Shown: in pieces, positions 32,665-33,343 of the stretch
Layout of the letters: every line of letters begins with the position of its first letter
How positions within the stretch are numbered: the first letter of the stretch is position 1
Source: Candidatus Woesearchaeota archaeon
Lineage (GTDB): Archaea > Nanobdellota > Nanobdellia > SCGC-AAA011-G17 > GW2011-AR20
Assembly: GCA_016203115.1 (NCBI GenBank)
Contig: JACQNJ010000027.1
Coordinates: 1-33,343, forward strand
Length of the DNA: 33,343 bases
Direction of reading: 5' to 3'
Program-made: the position numbers and the translations under genes
The notes under the pieces: generated by a model
Seen by the model: the letters and a program-made list of their open reading frames with translations, nothing else
The model's database searches: none
Told to the model about the DNA's origin: nothing

Positions 32665-32672
32665 TATTTAAA
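32665..32672 (+). promoter_or_regulatory. TATA box for rps8e
   Basis: TATTTAAA ends 23 bases before the rps8e ATG at 32696 in the 86-base divergent spacer, consistent with a leaderless mRNA. Confidence 0.5.
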
Positions 32673-32695
32673 AAAGAAACATTTCACTAATAAAT

Positions 32696-33079
32696 ATGGC
32701 ATTAATACATGTGCGATCAAAGAGAAAAATTACTGGTGGCAGGTACAGGGATTTAAGGAAAAAAAGATTAAGAGACTTAGCGGGAGTTCCTGCTAATACT
32801 AAATTAGATGAAAAAAAAATTGTTAGGATTAGAAAACGCGGGGGAGCATTAAAAACTCTTCAGCTATCTAATAATATCGCTAATATTTATAATCCAGAGA
32901 CCAAGAAATATCTAAAAAGCAAGATTCTTACTGTTGTAAGTAGCCAAGCGAACAGAAATTTTGTAAGACGAAACATTATGACTAAAGGAGCTGTTATTAA
33001 AACAGAACTAGGAGAAGCCAAGATTACTTCAAGGCCTGGACAAGAAGGTCATATTAATGCTGTTTTGATCAAGAAATAA
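32696..33079 (+). CDS. rps8e: Ribosomal protein S8e
   Basis: At 127 residues it is the short archaeal form, with KRKITGGRYRDLRKKRLRDL, IRKRGGALKTLQL and NIMTKGAVIKTELGEAKITS followed by RPGQEGHINAVLI. It belongs to the small subunit. A T-rich stretch after the stop (CTCTTTTTTGG) may terminate transcription before the tfb promoter. Confidence 0.96.
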   Translation: MALIHVRSKRKITGGRYRDLRKKRLRDLAGVPANTKLDEKKIVRIRKRGGALKTLQLSNNIANIYNPETKKYLKSKILTVVSSQANRNFVRRNIMTKGAVIKTELGEAKITSRPGQEGHINAVLIKK

Positions 33080-33259
33080 AAAGATTATCACCTCTTTTTT
33101 GGAGTGTGTTACATGTATGTTGTCAGCAGCATATTCTAGTATATAAATCTTTTTGTTTTTGTTATTATTTAGTGACTATGTAAAATGGGAAAACTTTATA
33201 AACTGTTGATTATAATGCCTTTTTAAAGGTTATTGTGCCTTCATCGTTTGGGGGTAAAA
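33080..33259 (+). promoter_or_regulatory. Intergenic region with tfb promoter
   Basis: Of two TATA-like boxes, TATATAAATC (about 33138-33147) and CTTTATAAAC (33194-33203), the second suits tfb with a leader of about 30 bases. A GGGGG Shine-Dalgarno-like run sits 5 bases before the tfb ATG. I see no RNA gene here. Confidence 0.4.
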
Positions 33260-33343
33260 ATGGCGCCATATATTAAGAAATGTTCTGAATGTGGTGGGAT
33301 TAATCTCATCATGAATAAGGAAAAAGGGGAGATTATTTGCCGA
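33260..33343 (+). CDS. tfb: Transcription factor B (TFB), N-terminal zinc ribbon, cut by window end
   Basis: The 28 visible codons read MAPYIKKCSECGG, then a KEKGEIICR segment, giving C8, C11 and C27 of the TFB/TFIIB zinc ribbon (the pattern CxxC ... GEIVC). TFB recruits RNA polymerase to TATA-bound TBP and contacts the BRE. The cyclin folds lie beyond the window. Other zinc-ribbon proteins are possible, but the GEIIC ending favours TFB. Confidence 0.8.
   Translation, partial: MAPYIKKCSECGGINLIMNKEKGEIICR

Overview
This window is AT-rich chromosomal DNA from an archaeon, most likely a small-genome DPANN lineage of the Woesearchaeota/Pacearchaeota type. The archaeal assignment rests on the information-processing genes: aIF2-alpha, rpS27e, rpL44e, Nop10, Gins51, TruD, SRP54/FtsY, Bud32, rpS15, rpS3ae, rpL37e, an Lsm protein, rpS8e and the start of TFB. 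It is also supported by TATA boxes about 20-30 bases upstream of many start codons and by tRNA introns with bulge-helix-bulge (BHB) junctions. The DPANN placement is an inference from the AT-rich compact layout and the style of the surface proteins. I see no CRISPR array, insertion sequence, rRNA or replication origin.

Layout. (1) 1-8014: a cell-surface cluster on the plus strand. It holds a large PKD/dockerin-like/TSP3-like protein whose 5' end lies outside the window, two single-pass membrane proteins and two related lipoproteins. (2) 8045-10386: an endonuclease Q-like PHP protein and a helical-repeat protein. (3) 13167-10387, minus strand: a tightly coupled translation/replication operon, Gins51 - rpL44e - rpS27e - aIF2-alpha - Nop10 - PAC2-family protein. 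Nop10 and rpS27e are too short for the ORF track and were read by hand. (4) 13238-18312: TruD, a membrane protein, FtsY, a DedA/VTT-like membrane protein, SRP54 and a small unknown protein. (5) 18343-22861: Bud32 kinase, a 36-residue membrane microprotein, a CYTH-domain protein, an EF-Tu domain-2-like protein, rpS15, rpS3ae, an unknown helical protein and three tRNA genes. (6) 22873-31951: an envelope operon. Two perfect 16-bp repeats sit against a TATA box; behind them come a 40-residue ribbon-helix-helix-like protein, a pilin-like anchored protein, a 2102-residue secreted protein with a lytic-transglycosylase-like domain, and a six-span membrane protein. (7) 31957-33343: tRNA-Leu, rpL37e, Lsm, rpS8e and the 5' end of TFB.

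The two most notable signals are as follows. First, all four tRNA genes are interrupted, with six introns in total. tRNA-Gln(UUG) carries three (21, 12 and 29 nt), each with its own BHB, and one splits the T arm. Second, the operon at 22.9-32 kb looks like a regulated surface machine: a tiny putative repressor, a tandem operator, and a giant secreted protein with a murein-lyase-like fold in a lineage not expected to make murein. SRP54 and FtsY presumably serve export of these many secreted products. Promoter, operator and splice-site calls are read by eye.
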